Positions 6,650 to 12,945 of a stretch of DNA of 37,072 nt are shown here, in pieces. The first letter of the stretch is position 1. Each line of letters opens with the position of its first letter. The notes under the pieces are model-generated. The model saw nothing but the letters and a program-made list of their open reading frames with translations, was not told the DNA's origin and ran no database searches. A program made the position numbers and the translations under genes. This stretch comes from an uncultured Eubacteriales bacterium (GTDB taxonomy: Bacteria > Bacillota > Clostridia > Christensenellales > Aristaeellaceae): assembly GCA_900315315.1 (NCBI GenBank), contig OMYT01000032.1, positions 1 through 37,072 of the forward strand, in the 5' to 3' direction.

Positions 6650-7348
6650 TTATTTGAATAAGTCAAAATCGAAGCCTTTGAAGGGGCGGAGATAGACGGT
6701 CGCTTTTTCGATCCTGAGACGGCCGCCTTCTTCGAGATTGACGATCATGGTCTGCTCATTCTCATCGGAACCGATATAGTAATATTCCGCCCAGTCCTCC
6801 GCGTCATAGGTCCAGACTGTCACGCGCCTGGCCGATCCTGCGTCGATGACATACTTCCCGGCCGGGATATCAGCGCCGATGCTGTAATCTCCCTGCGGGA
6901 TGGCGACGCCCTGGACGGCCTGGGCGGGTTCCGGCGTCGGATCCGGAGCAGGTGCGGGCGTCGCTCCGGCAGCCCTTCCCCAGACCGGGACCCTGCCGAA
7001 TGTGACATACTGATCGCCGCCCAGCGGGACCATCAGGAAGCCGTCAGACATATACACATCCGTTTCCGTGTTGTCTCCATACTTCAGATGAATAACGTTC
7101 CCGCGGACGTCCCAGCTGCCGATATACTGGCGGCCGAAGCCTGGGTCGTCCTTTTCAAAGCGGCGGTTCAGATAGAAAACCCTGTGATCTTCCCGGATAT
7201 GGAAGAACTCCATGGTAACCCCGCCGTCGTTGTTGTCATAAATGTTGACCCAGGTGCCCATGAAGTCATCTTCCGTCAAACCATCGGCGAAGGCCGGAAC
7301 GGCAGCGAAGAGACAAAGGACGAGAACCAGAGCGAAGAACTTTTTCAT
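6650..7348 (-). CDS. Secreted two-domain protein, probable lysogenic-conversion cargo
   Basis: A 232-residue protein with a clear signal peptide (MKKFFALVLVLCLFAAVPAFA, cleavage after AFA). Residues about 25-125 form a lipocalin-like beta-rich domain (GTWVNIYDNND, IGSWDVRGNVIHLKYGD). A Pro/Ala/Glu linker (about 128-145) follows, then a second beta domain (IPQGDYSIGADIPAGKYVIDAG ... GRLRIEKATVYL), a repeat-type module common in exported proteins of Clostridia. The start has AAGGAGG. It sits between the CI-like repressor and the integrase on the same strand, so it should be made in lysogens when lytic genes are silent. It has no known phage function. It may alter the host surface or environment (inference). 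Confidence 0.8.
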   Translation of the reverse strand: MKKFFALVLVLCLFAAVPAFADGLTEDDFMGTWVNIYDNNDGGVTMEFFHIREDHRVFYLNRRFEKDDPGFGRQYIGSWDVRGNVIHLKYGDNTETDVYMSDGFLMVPLGGDQYVTFGRVPVWGRAAGATPAPAPDPTPEPAQAVQGVAIPQGDYSIGADIPAGKYVIDAGSARRVTVWTYDAEDWAEYYYIGSDENEQTMIVNLEEGGRLRIEKATVYLRPFKGFDFDLFK

Positions 7349-7380
7349 GTTGTGCCTCCTTGATTATGTTTTGAGATAAA

Positions 7381-7740
7381 TTATTCCGCCATTTTTGTAG
7401 GCGGAGCGCCTTTTGTGTAGCGGTCATTCTCAGTCAGATCGCGGGCATAGTCCAGGAGCTTCTCCATGCCCTGGGCGTTCAGCCGGCGCGCTAACAGAAT
7501 CAGCTGACGCTCATATTCTGTCAGCATTGTACCGCTTTCCGGATGATATTCGTCGAGCAGTTCTGATACCGTGCAGTTCAACGCGGTTGCCAACAATCTC
7601 AAAGTTCCCTCTGACGGTGTATTACGGCCGCTTTCAATGAAGCTGATGGCCTGCTGTGATACACCGCTTTTTTCTGCCAGTTGGATCTGTGTGAGCCTGG
7701 CCTGTTTGCGTTTTCTTTTCAAGTTCTCCGAAACCGGCAT
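7381..7740 (-). CDS. CI-like lysogeny repressor (XRE HTH)
   Basis: A 119-residue protein with an N-terminal Cro/C1-type HTH (residues 5-60; LTQIQLAEKSGVSQQAISFIESGR is the classic HTH core) and a short C-terminal helical region (TEYERQLILLARRLNAQGMEKLLDYARDL) that probably dimerises. There is no peptidase domain, so induction is not by RecA-driven self-cleavage; an antirepressor or another signal is expected. GGGGGT precedes the ATG. It is divergent from the Cro-like gene across a 128-bp operator region and heads the leftward cargo-int operon. Confidence 0.85.
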   Translation of the reverse strand: MPVSENLKRKRKQARLTQIQLAEKSGVSQQAISFIESGRNTPSEGTLRLLATALNCTVSELLDEYHPESGTMLTEYERQLILLARRLNAQGMEKLLDYARDLTENDRYTKGAPPTKMAE

Positions 7741-7769
7741 TTTTTACCCCCAAAGATTTAACACCAAAA

Positions 7770-7836
7770 GTAGTAAAAATCTTTACTACATAATACTACA
7801 AAAGGTGTTGACAAACTGTTAAAATAGTAGTATTTT
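7770..7836. promoter_or_regulatory. Divergent early promoter and operator array
   Basis: Rightward promoter: TTGACA (7808-7813), 17-bp spacer, TATTTT (7831-7836). A perfect 8-bp-arm palindrome (GTAGTAAA-AATC-TTTACTAC) covers 7770-7789. Further GTAGTA/TACTAC half-sites lie at 7794-7799, 7827-7832 (touching the -10 box) and 7849-7854. On the minus strand TTAACA with TAGTAT at 18-bp spacing is a possible repressor promoter. This is a genetic-switch arrangement for the two HTH proteins. Confidence 0.8.
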
Positions 7837-7868
7837 ATTGTTAGATTTGTAGTAAGGAGTTGTTAAGC

Positions 7869-8069
7869 ATGATCGCTTTACAGAAGATGCGGGAAAAACG
7901 GCGTCTGACGCAGGCCGAGCTGGCAAGCATGAGCGGCGTGACACAACAGGCTATCAGCAAAATCGAAAACGGAGAGCGGAAGAATCCAGGCGTTCTGACA
8001 CTGAACAAACTGGCTGAATCGCTGAAATGCTCCATTTATGACCTGATCGACGATGACGAGGCAAGCTGA
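7869..8069 (+). CDS. Cro-like HTH protein
   Basis: A 66-residue protein that is almost only an XRE HTH (LTQAELASMSGVTQQAISKIENGERKNPG), with a LNKLAESLKCSIYDLIDDD tail. The ATG at 7869 is preferred over TTG at 7860, since AAGGAG is 9 nt before the ATG. It is the first gene of the rightward early operon and divergent from the repressor, so it is the natural Cro counterpart. It probably binds the same GTAGTA operators. A perfect hairpin follows directly on its stop codon. Confidence 0.85.
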   Translation: MIALQKMREKRRLTQAELASMSGVTQQAISKIENGERKNPGVLTLNKLAESLKCSIYDLIDDDEAS

Positions 8070-8092
8070 AATCCGCAATCAATTGCGGATTT
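8069..8092 (+). repeat. Intergenic hairpin, copy 1
   Basis: A perfect 10-bp stem (AAATCCGCAA/TTGCGGATTT) with loop TCAA sits directly behind the Cro-like gene. The identical stem with loop CTGA recurs at 16288-16311, behind the last early gene. There is no U-run, so it may be an RNA processing, stability or protein-binding element and not a simple terminator. Confidence 0.7.
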
Positions 8093-8106
8093 GACTGGAG
8101 AAGGCA

Positions 8107-8511
8107 ATGAAGTGCGCGTACTGCGGGAAAATGTTCCGGATCACGACTGCCGGCTGGGGTTATGCCTACGATGGGCACTACACCTGCTCATACAGCTGTA
8201 TGCGCGCCATGGAAAAGGAGGACGGCATCAGGATGTTGACGGACGAACAGAAAAAGGCCGTTGAGCAGCTGCGGGGCGAAGGGCTGAAAGCCAGCCAGAT
8301 TGCAGACAGGCTGCAGGTCAGCGCCAAAGCGGTCGGCGGATACATTTCCGGCAAGATGCACGGGAAACAGGAAACCGTCGGAAGCATCACCCTGCCGGTG
8401 CCGCAGCTGGAGATATCAAAAGATCAGCCAGTCAGCGACGACGTCCGCCTGGCTGTGGTCCGCCTGATCCAGGACATGCTGGACGTGCTGAAAAGGCTGT
8501 ACGGGATCTGA
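8107..8511 (+). CDS. Early zinc-ribbon plus HTH protein
   Basis: A 134-residue protein. Residues 1-32 carry paired cysteines (MKCAYCGKMF and YTCSYSCM) like a small zinc finger. Residues 43-82 form an HTH resembling a sigma region 4/resolvase type (LTDEQKKAVEQLRGEGLKASQIADRLQVSAKAVGGYI). The C-terminus (DDVRLAVVRLIQDMLDVLKRLYG) is helical. It is probably a DNA-binding early regulator. The ATG has GGAG 8 nt upstream. It is not assigned to a named family. Confidence 0.65.
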   Translation: MKCAYCGKMFRITTAGWGYAYDGHYTCSYSCMRAMEKEDGIRMLTDEQKKAVEQLRGEGLKASQIADRLQVSAKAVGGYISGKMHGKQETVGSITLPVPQLEISKDQPVSDDVRLAVVRLIQDMLDVLKRLYGI

Positions 8512-8520
8512 GGAGGGCGT

Positions 8521-8829
8521 ATGGAAGGAAGGCTGCTGCACCTGTCGGAGCTCATGCGGGCCCGGAACGGGCACGGGTGGATCGAATTCAAACCGGATTT
8601 CGAGGATCAGAACGCGGCCCATGATCCGGACGACAACCTGATGGAAATCGTCTGGATGGAAGGTGCCACCATGATGCGGGACTGCTACGGCGCGATCTCT
8701 TACGGGGATTTCGGCGCGGAACAGAGGCTTCAGTATCTGAAAGAATGGCGCGTATGGACGGAGAAGCCGACGCTGGAACAGAGAAATATGACGCCGTGGG
8801 AAAAGGAGGCGGGCATATGCCGCGGTTAA
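8521..8829 (+). CDS. Hypothetical early protein
   Basis: A 102-residue acidic protein (MEGRLLHLSELMRARNG...), with AGGAGG directly before the ATG. No signal peptide, membrane segment or known motif is seen. Its end overlaps the next gene by 13 nt, indicating one operon. Function unknown. Confidence 0.6.
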   Translation: MEGRLLHLSELMRARNGHGWIEFKPDFEDQNAAHDPDDNLMEIVWMEGATMMRDCYGAISYGDFGAEQRLQYLKEWRVWTEKPTLEQRNMTPWEKEAGICRG

Positions 8830-9050
8830 GGATGCCGCCGGAACAGCAGGAGATCTTCGACGACCTGAGCGATTTCCTGGACGGGGCGCGGATGATCAAC
8901 GCCCCGCAGCTGGCGAAATACTGGGGGAGAGACGTGCGCTGCATCCGGGAATGGCTGGAGCAGAACCAGCTGACCAGATACCGGCTGCATAACGGTTACG
9001 CCTACGCGCTGCGGGACGTGAGCAGGGCCATGTATATGAGCCAGATGTGA
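8817..9050 (+). CDS. Excisionase/MerR-like winged-helix protein
   Basis: A 77-residue protein. INAPQLAKYWGRDVRCIREWLEQNQLTRYRLHNGYAYALRDVSRAM reads as a winged-helix DNA-binding module of the MerR/Xis type. The ATG at 8817 is chosen because AAAGGAGG lies 7 nt upstream; an upstream in-frame extension has no such site. It may be the excision partner of int, or a small packaging or transcription factor. Its early-operon place fits excisionase but does not prove it. Confidence 0.6.
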   Translation: MPRLRMPPEQQEIFDDLSDFLDGARMINAPQLAKYWGRDVRCIREWLEQNQLTRYRLHNGYAYALRDVSRAMYMSQM

Positions 9051-9056
9051 GGAACA

Positions 9057-9091
9057 GGGAATAGGGAATAGGCAATAGGGAATAGGGAGGA
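9057..9091 (+). repeat. Heptamer tandem repeat GGGAATA, cluster 1
   Basis: Five consecutive 7-bp units, GGGAATA, GGGAATA, GGCAATA, GGGAATA and GGGAGGA. The last, diverged unit supplies the Shine-Dalgarno of the next gene (GTG at 9098). Further clusters lie at 9325-9347 and 10368-10388. Confidence 0.85.
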
Positions 9092-9097
9092 ATATAC

Positions 9098-9331
9098 GTG
9101 GCCAAGTGGACGCAGACCGGGATCCGCATCAGCGGGAAAAACGGCGAGAAGACGATCACATACAAAGCGCCGTATATCTACGCGTGGATCGAGAGCAGGA
9201 AGAAGGCGGTGCCGCACGCCGACGGCATCGGGGTCTGGATGCACACCACCTATTTCGTTGTACGGCCAGACGGAAGCGAAAAGGAATACTGGAAGTTGAG
9301 CGACGCGAAGAAAGCGGCAGAAACGGAATAG
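9098..9331 (+). CDS. Hypothetical early protein with repeat-derived start and stop signals
   Basis: A 77-residue basic protein (MAKWTQTGIRISGKNG...). GTG at 9098 is used with GGGAGG 7-8 nt upstream, that binding site being part of a GGGAATA repeat cluster. The stop codon (GAA-TAG) is also made by a GGGAATA cluster. No motif is recognised. The presence of host-type repeats at both ends suggests that the gene was trimmed or framed by repeat insertion. Confidence 0.6.
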   Translation: MAKWTQTGIRISGKNGEKTITYKAPYIYAWIESRKKAVPHADGIGVWMHTTYFVVRPDGSEKEYWKLSDAKKAAETE

Positions 9332-9347
9332 GGAATAGGAGGAATAG
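9325..9347 (+). repeat. Heptamer tandem repeat GGGAATA, cluster 2
   Basis: The sequence GGAATA-GGGAATA-GGAGGAATAG contains the stop codon of the preceding gene (TAG, 9329-9331). It also contains the AGGAGG that serves the next start (ATG 9350). Confidence 0.8.
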
Positions 9348-9349
9348 TG

Positions 9350-9613
9350 ATGTTTAAGCGTTTGATCCAGAATCTGACATGGGACTATGAATTCATCGCC
9401 AGAGGGCGGGGCATCCTGTCCAAAGAAGAGATGGACCTGATCGTGCGCGGGGACCGGACGAAGGTCAAGCACGCGGACGTCATCATGAAGCCGGTGGACG
9501 CGACGCCGTCCAAGGATGACATGATCGATCTCAAAGAGTGCAGCCTGATCGTGGACCATGTGGAGCAGATGGTCGAATGGATCGACCAGCTGGGGAGGGC
9601 TGAGATCGTATGA
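9350..9613 (+). CDS. Hypothetical early protein
   Basis: An 87-residue acidic protein (MFKRLIQNLTWDYEFIARGRG...) with a C-terminal amphipathic helix (VDHVEQMVEWIDQL). The ATG at 9350 is preferred over GTG 9347 by spacing to AGGAGG. Its end overlaps the next start by ATGA. No family is recognised. Confidence 0.6.
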   Translation: MFKRLIQNLTWDYEFIARGRGILSKEEMDLIVRGDRTKVKHADVIMKPVDATPSKDDMIDLKECSLIVDHVEQMVEWIDQLGRAEIV

Positions 9614-9828
9614 GTGATAAGGTCCTTCGCTCCGCTCAGGATGCGGTCCGCTATGCGGACCTGACAGGGCCGGAACTGCACAGGCACATCTGGGAATATG
9701 ATCCTGACAGCACGATGTATGTGTGCCGGGTGTGCGGGGCATCCAGGATGCCGTATCCCGGCGAGATTGAGATGGCGACGGCTAAGGAACTCAGAATCCG
9801 GCACGACGGGGAGGAATCGGATCTGTGA
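9610..9828 (+). CDS. Small CxxC protein carrying a REP-like insert
   Basis: A 72-residue protein, translationally coupled to the gene before it. VCRVCGAS is a CxxC knuckle, with HRHIWEY upstream. Codons 5-19 (KVLRSAQDAVRYADL) are encoded by a REP-like palindromic element (9621-9667), kept in frame. Without this element the protein would begin near TGPELHRHIWEY. Function unknown, possibly metal-binding. Confidence 0.6.
   Translation: MSDKVLRSAQDAVRYADLTGPELHRHIWEYDPDSTMYVCRVCGASRMPYPGEIEMATAKELRIRHDGEESDL
9621..9667 (+). repeat. REP-like palindromic element, copy A (inside a gene)
   Basis: GGTCCTTCGCTCCGCTCAGG ATGCG followed by the hairpin GTCCGC-TAT-GCGGAC and CTGACAG. It has the same layout as copy B (13923-13975). 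The reverse complement reads GCATCCTGAGCGGAGCGAAG, the common host REP type whose spurious translation gives HPERSEG-like peptides. Confidence 0.75.
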
Positions 9829-10382
9829 GGCTCTGCGATCAGGGCGCGGCCAATCTGGTCGTGGAGATTGTCAAGCAGGCGATCAGCGACTACCGCTTCG
9901 CCCAGGCGATGCTGCGCGCCGGAGATGATCGGCGGGCGGAGCTGCGCAAGAGATCATCCGCCAGGAGCCCGAAGGCCGTCACGGATCCGGCGGAGGAGAT
10001 GCGGATGCTCGAAAAGTTCTTCACCGGGAAATGGTTCCATCTCCTGGTGGACCTGGACGGGCGGGAACTGGTGCGGCTCCTGCAGACGACCAGGCGCGGG
10101 CCCCAGCCGGAGGAACTGCGCAGGAAACGGAAACGGGGCGCGCCCAGGGGGCGGCATCCCGGCGCGGTGACGGACTGGCAGAGCCTCGCCCGAAAATGGC
10201 CGGACCTGCAGGACCTGGCAAAGCGACTGGACGCGCAGGGCATCACAAAAACCAGGCTGGCGAGAGTCCTGGGCGTTGACACGTCCACGCTGAACAAAAA
10301 CATCCAGGTGGGAACCGAACGGACCAAGCAGAAGGTGATCGAAGCGGCGGAGAAGGTGATGAGGGAAGGGAATAGGGAATAG
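9825..10382 (+). CDS. Early protein with C-terminal HTH
   Basis: A 185-residue basic protein. The GTG start overlaps the previous stop (GTGA). Residues 60-100 (MRMLEKFFTGKWFHLLVDLDGRELVRLL) are helical and followed by an Arg/Lys-rich stretch (RRKRKRGAPRGR). Residues about 145-165 (ITKTRLARVLGVDTSTLNKNI) form an HTH. It is probably DNA-binding, in regulation or replication. Its last codons and stop (EGNRE-stop) lie in a GGGAATA repeat cluster. Confidence 0.6.
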   Translation: MRLCDQGAANLVVEIVKQAISDYRFAQAMLRAGDDRRAELRKRSSARSPKAVTDPAEEMRMLEKFFTGKWFHLLVDLDGRELVRLLQTTRRGPQPEELRRKRKRGAPRGRHPGAVTDWQSLARKWPDLQDLAKRLDAQGITKTRLARVLGVDTSTLNKNIQVGTERTKQKVIEAAEKVMREGNRE

Positions 10383-10388
10383 GGAATA
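10368..10388 (+). repeat. Heptamer tandem repeat GGGAATA, cluster 3
   Basis: Three perfect GGGAATA units. The first two contain the last codons and the TAG stop of the preceding gene. The cluster marks the left border of the long gene-free structured stretch. Confidence 0.85.
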
Positions 10389-10462
10389 GGATACGCGGTG
10401 GCCAGCGCGGGCGGGTTTCTTCCTTTGACCGCCTTCCGGGGGCAGCACCCGGACACCGCACC

Positions 10463-10502
10463 ACCGCCCCGTTTTTGACAGGTGCGGGGCGGTTCCTTCT
10501 TT
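10463..10502 (+). terminator. Terminator-like hairpin with competing pairing
   Basis: A 9-bp stem (ACCGCCCCG/CGGGGCGGT) with a 13-nt loop, followed by TCCTTCTTT. Within it, GCACC (about 10468 upstream side) and GGTGC can pair alternatively, giving two exclusive folds. It may end the upstream early transcript, or be the first domain of the structured RNA. Confidence 0.45.
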
Positions 10503-10736
10503 CGTATAGGGCGGAAACGCCCGCCATCCGGGCCGGAATTACCCCACGGTCCGGGTGGTTATGTGCGGCTTCGAGCGACACGCGGATCCTTTGCTCCCAC
10601 AGAGGCAAAGCCCGCGCGCAGCCGGTGCGAAACCGGCGGGCCGCAAGATCCTTCGTATGCCTGTTCAACCTCACCGGCATGGGAAGGGAATATCGTCCAA
10701 GGGCGGGGTCGTTTGGCGACAGCCCCGCCCACTTAC

Positions 10737-10804
10737 GCAGGCGCGAGTGCCCGGACCGTCTGGATTAGCGGACGGCGGGGGTGCAAATCCTCCGGCCTGC
10801 GCCA
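10737..10804 (+). other. tRNA-like domain in the structured region
   Basis: GCAGGC (10737-10742) pairs with GCCTGC (10795-10800), followed by G-CCA (10801-10804) like a tRNA 3' end. Directly inside lies a T-arm-like hairpin with a 7-nt loop (GGGGG-TGCAAAT-CCTCC, 10777-10793). The rest is not a canonical tRNA: the middle hairpin is CCGTCTG/CGGACGG with a 6-nt loop and the D-arm part is too short. It is a tRNA mimic or a domain of the larger RNA. Confidence 0.5.
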
Positions 10805-11004
10805 GGGCTGCTGCCGGCCCGAACGTCAGCGGGTTTAGAAGTATGCTCCGACCATGAGGAAGCGGCTGTACCCATAACAGCGCGCAAGAGAATGAGTTGG
10901 CAGCGGGGAACAGACCGCCCAGGGAGGTATCCCGGGTTACAGCCTCCCTGGTTATCATTGCGAGACTTTCCCGGACACGGGAAGGATCAAAAGGAGGAAG
11001 GACC

Positions 11005-11916
11005 ATGAGTGACCTGTCAGCACCAAAGTCCGGCCGATTGAGTGGGCGGACGAGAGAGGAAATCGACCGGGATTTCCGTGAGAATTGCCGGAAAGGCGCG
11101 GAGAGCATCCTGCGGATCGGATACGATCTCGCGGAAATGAAGGCCCTGTGTGAGCACGGGGAATGGCTGGAATGGCTCAAATCCGTCGAATGGAGCGAGC
11201 GCACGGCCCAGAACTACATGAGGGTGGCAAAGTCCTGGGATCAGAACCCTAAGCTGATGGCCATGGGCTACACCAGGACGGTGGCCCTGCTGGCCGCTCC
11301 GGCGGAAGTGCAGGAGATGGCCGCAGACGGTCAGCTGGACAACGCCAGCGCCGCGGAGATCAGGAGGCTGAGCAAGGAGCTCAGCGGCAGCGAGGAGACC
11401 AGGCAGAAGCTGATCCGGGAACTGGAGCAGCGCGATCAGACCGTCAGCGGACTGCTGGACCAGCTGAAAGAAGCTGACAAAAAGATTCACGATCGTGAAG
11501 AAAAATTGCGCGAACGTGCGAAAAATCCCGAGATCGTGGAAAAGATCGTCGAGAAGATCCCGGACGACTATGAACTGCTCAAGCGCCAGTTGAGACTGGC
11601 CGAGGACGCCGCGGAGGATGCCGAGCGCCGGGCGGCGGAAGCGGTGCAGCAGGCCCAGGAGGCCATGGCCGGAGAACCGGATCCGTTCGAGGGGCCGACT
11701 GTCTCCGGGTTCATCGGCTCTGTGAACACCTTCCTGGCCGCGTCCGGCCATCTGCCCTACGCGGAGGAATGGCTGAGGACACTCAGCCCGGACGACCGCC
11801 GGAGCGTGCGGATGTTCGCAGATTCGATCTGGCACTGGTCGGAGAACATGCTGAAAGCCCTGGAAGCGGACCGGCTGGTGGTGATCCCTGGGGAAGGGGC
11901 CGTGTCCAATGAGTGA
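11005..11916 (+). CDS. DUF3102-type phage protein
   Basis: A 303-residue protein. Residues about 12-85 match the DUF3102 pattern: RKGAESILRIGYDLAEMKAL followed by HGEWLEWLKSVEWSERTAQNYMRVAKSW, a helical region related to nucleoid/ParB-type DNA-binding proteins. The middle (about 125-235) is a long charged coiled coil, and the end (240-300) a helical domain around SGFIGSVNTFLAASGHLPYAEEWL. The ATG at 11005 has AAAGGAGGAAGG upstream. It is common in early regions of Clostridia and Bacilli prophages with unknown role. It is the first gene after the structured RNA stretch. Confidence 0.8.
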   Translation: MSDLSAPKSGRLSGRTREEIDRDFRENCRKGAESILRIGYDLAEMKALCEHGEWLEWLKSVEWSERTAQNYMRVAKSWDQNPKLMAMGYTRTVALLAAPAEVQEMAADGQLDNASAAEIRRLSKELSGSEETRQKLIRELEQRDQTVSGLLDQLKEADKKIHDREEKLRERAKNPEIVEKIVEKIPDDYELLKRQLRLAEDAAEDAERRAAEAVQQAQEAMAGEPDPFEGPTVSGFIGSVNTFLAASGHLPYAEEWLRTLSPDDRRSVRMFADSIWHWSENMLKALEADRLVVIPGEGAVSNE

Positions 11917-12337
11917 AGAGTGGGGAGTGGAGAGTGGAGTTTCCCTCTCCGCGGTGCTGAAGCCGGACATGATGACGCGCACCGAGGAGCTGGCGGTCCG
12001 GATGGAGAGCCAGATTAATCAGCTGGCCATGATGATCAGCCAGCTGAACGCCAGGCTGGCAGCCATGGAGGATGACGGCAAGGCGACGATCCTGCACCAG
12101 GACGCGCTGAAGCTGGGGCAGCTGATCAAGGCCAGGGCGCGGGTGCTTTCGGAAAAGTACAGCCTGGGCCCGGCCGGGGAGAGGCGGATCCGCGCGGCGA
12201 TCAAGAAGGCGGTGCTGACCCAGTACGGGATTAAAGACCTGCACGACCTGCCGGCCAGGCGTCTGGCCGCGGCCCGGATGCTGATCGACGGCTGGAGCAG
12301 CTACCAGGTGATTCGGGAGGCGTCGCTATGCGGATAG
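11909..12337 (+). CDS. ORF6C-domain protein with repeat-derived N-terminus
   Basis: A 142-residue protein. Residues about 30-140 resemble the phage ORF6C domain: a coiled first helix, LHQDALKLGQLIKARARVLSE, RRIRAAIKKAVLTQYGIKDLHDLPARRLAAARMLIDGW. This domain is found at the end of antirepressor-type and regulatory phage proteins. The first codons (SEEWGVESGV) are encoded by four GAGTGRR heptamers (11911-11938), so the start has been rebuilt by a repeat. The gene overlaps the DUF3102 gene by 8 nt. It may act as an antirepressor partner (inference). Confidence 0.7.
   Translation: MSEEWGVESGVSLSAVLKPDMMTRTEELAVRMESQINQLAMMISQLNARLAAMEDDGKATILHQDALKLGQLIKARARVLSEKYSLGPAGERRIRAAIKKAVLTQYGIKDLHDLPARRLAAARMLIDGWSSYQVIREASLCG
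11911..11938 (+). repeat. Heptamer tandem repeat GAGTGRR inside a gene start
   Basis: Four consecutive units, GAGTGAA, GAGTGGG, GAGTGGA and GAGTGGA, lie directly after the A and T of the ATG at 11909. This is a second heptamer family, different from GGGAATA but with the same unit length and purine-rich strand. Confidence 0.8.
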
Positions 12338-12945
12338 CAAACGGGATCCTGCCCGGGCCGATCACGGCGGAAGAGATCGAAAGGGTCAAGAAACTGCGGG
12401 ACAGCGGGGCTGTCCCGCTGCCCAAGGCAAAGCCGGCGGACAACGGCGAACGCCTGACCAGCCGGGAGATGAAAGCGCTGTATTCGATATCCGGAGCGAA
12501 GCTGCTGCTGGCATCCGACGCCATGGACGCGCTGACGAGGCGGTTCAAAAGGCTTCGGCTCTGGTGGCGGTACCGCGGAGCCGTCCGCACCCTGCAGACG
12601 TGCATCGACCAGGTGATCGACAGCAGCGACGCGGAGCAGATGCGGTCTTTGCCGCTGAAGACCGTGAACATGATCGCATCCGTGCATGAACGGAAACGCG
12701 AGGATCCGCAGGGCCTGACGACCTGGGTGTATATCAAGGACCTGAACCTGGTGGTCCGGCGCGTGCTGGATGACACCTGCGACCTGTGTATGCTGGACGA
12801 GGAAGAAGCGGCCTGCTGTCCGCTGCAGAAGGCCCTGAAAGCCATGACCACCCTGAGCACCCTGGACATCAGCCCGGGCCGGAACGGGTGTCTGTTCCGG
12901 GGGATGACGGTGATGGACGAGATTGAGGAGGACGAAGATGGCTGA
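12328..12945 (+). CDS. Early phage protein with Cys cluster (DUF5651-like?)
   Basis: A 205-residue protein. It overlaps the ORF6C gene by 10 nt. The C-terminal third has a cysteine cluster (CDLCMLDEEEAACCPLQKAL), likely metal-binding. The middle (VRTLQTCIDQVIDSSDAEQMRSL) is helical. The pattern resembles phage proteins annotated DUF5651, but from memory only. It is followed without gap by an AT-rich gene. Function unknown. Confidence 0.6.
   Translation: MRIANGILPGPITAEEIERVKKLRDSGAVPLPKAKPADNGERLTSREMKALYSISGAKLLLASDAMDALTRRFKRLRLWWRYRGAVRTLQTCIDQVIDSSDAEQMRSLPLKTVNMIASVHERKREDPQGLTTWVYIKDLNLVVRRVLDDTCDLCMLDEEEAACCPLQKALKAMTTLSTLDISPGRNGCLFRGMTVMDEIEEDEDG

Larger units (their letters stand above)
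10398..10990 (+). ncRNA. Large structured noncoding RNA candidate (ROOL/GOLLD-like class suspected)
   Basis: The 622 bp between the stop at 10382 and the ATG at 11005 hold no convincing gene; only mutually overlapping frames without binding sites occur. They hold many strong stems: 10463-10493 (ACCGCCCCG/CGGGGCGGT); GGGCG-GAAA-CGCCC (about 10509-10522); CCATCCGG/CCGGGTGG (about 10524-10558); CGCGG..CCGCG with CTTTGC/GCAAAG inside (about 10581-10615); GCCGGT-GCGAA-ACCGGC (10621-10637); GGGCGGGG/CCCCGCCC with GTCG/CGAC inside (about 10701-10730); a tRNA-like half (10737-10804); CCAGGGAGG/CCTCCCTGG (10919-10951); and TTCCCG-GACA-CGGGAA (about 10969-10984). Length, GNRA-type loops and phage location fit the large ornate phage RNAs (ROOL is about 580 nt). 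I cannot confirm the class. Confidence 0.55.

Noticed and set aside
9057-10388. GGGAATA clusters as a CRISPR array
   Set aside because: The units are 7 bp, direct tandem without spacers, and no cas gene is present.
10737-10804. A normal tRNA gene
   Set aside because: Only the acceptor and T-arm halves fit. The central hairpin has a 7-bp stem with a 6-nt loop and the D-arm is too short, so no anticodon can be assigned.
10475-10857. Three overlapping 97-118-codon frames in the gene-free region
   Set aside because: They occur in all frames at once, have no Shine-Dalgarno, are rich in Arg/Ala/Pro/Gly as GC-rich noncoding DNA is, and their bases are taken up by strong stems.
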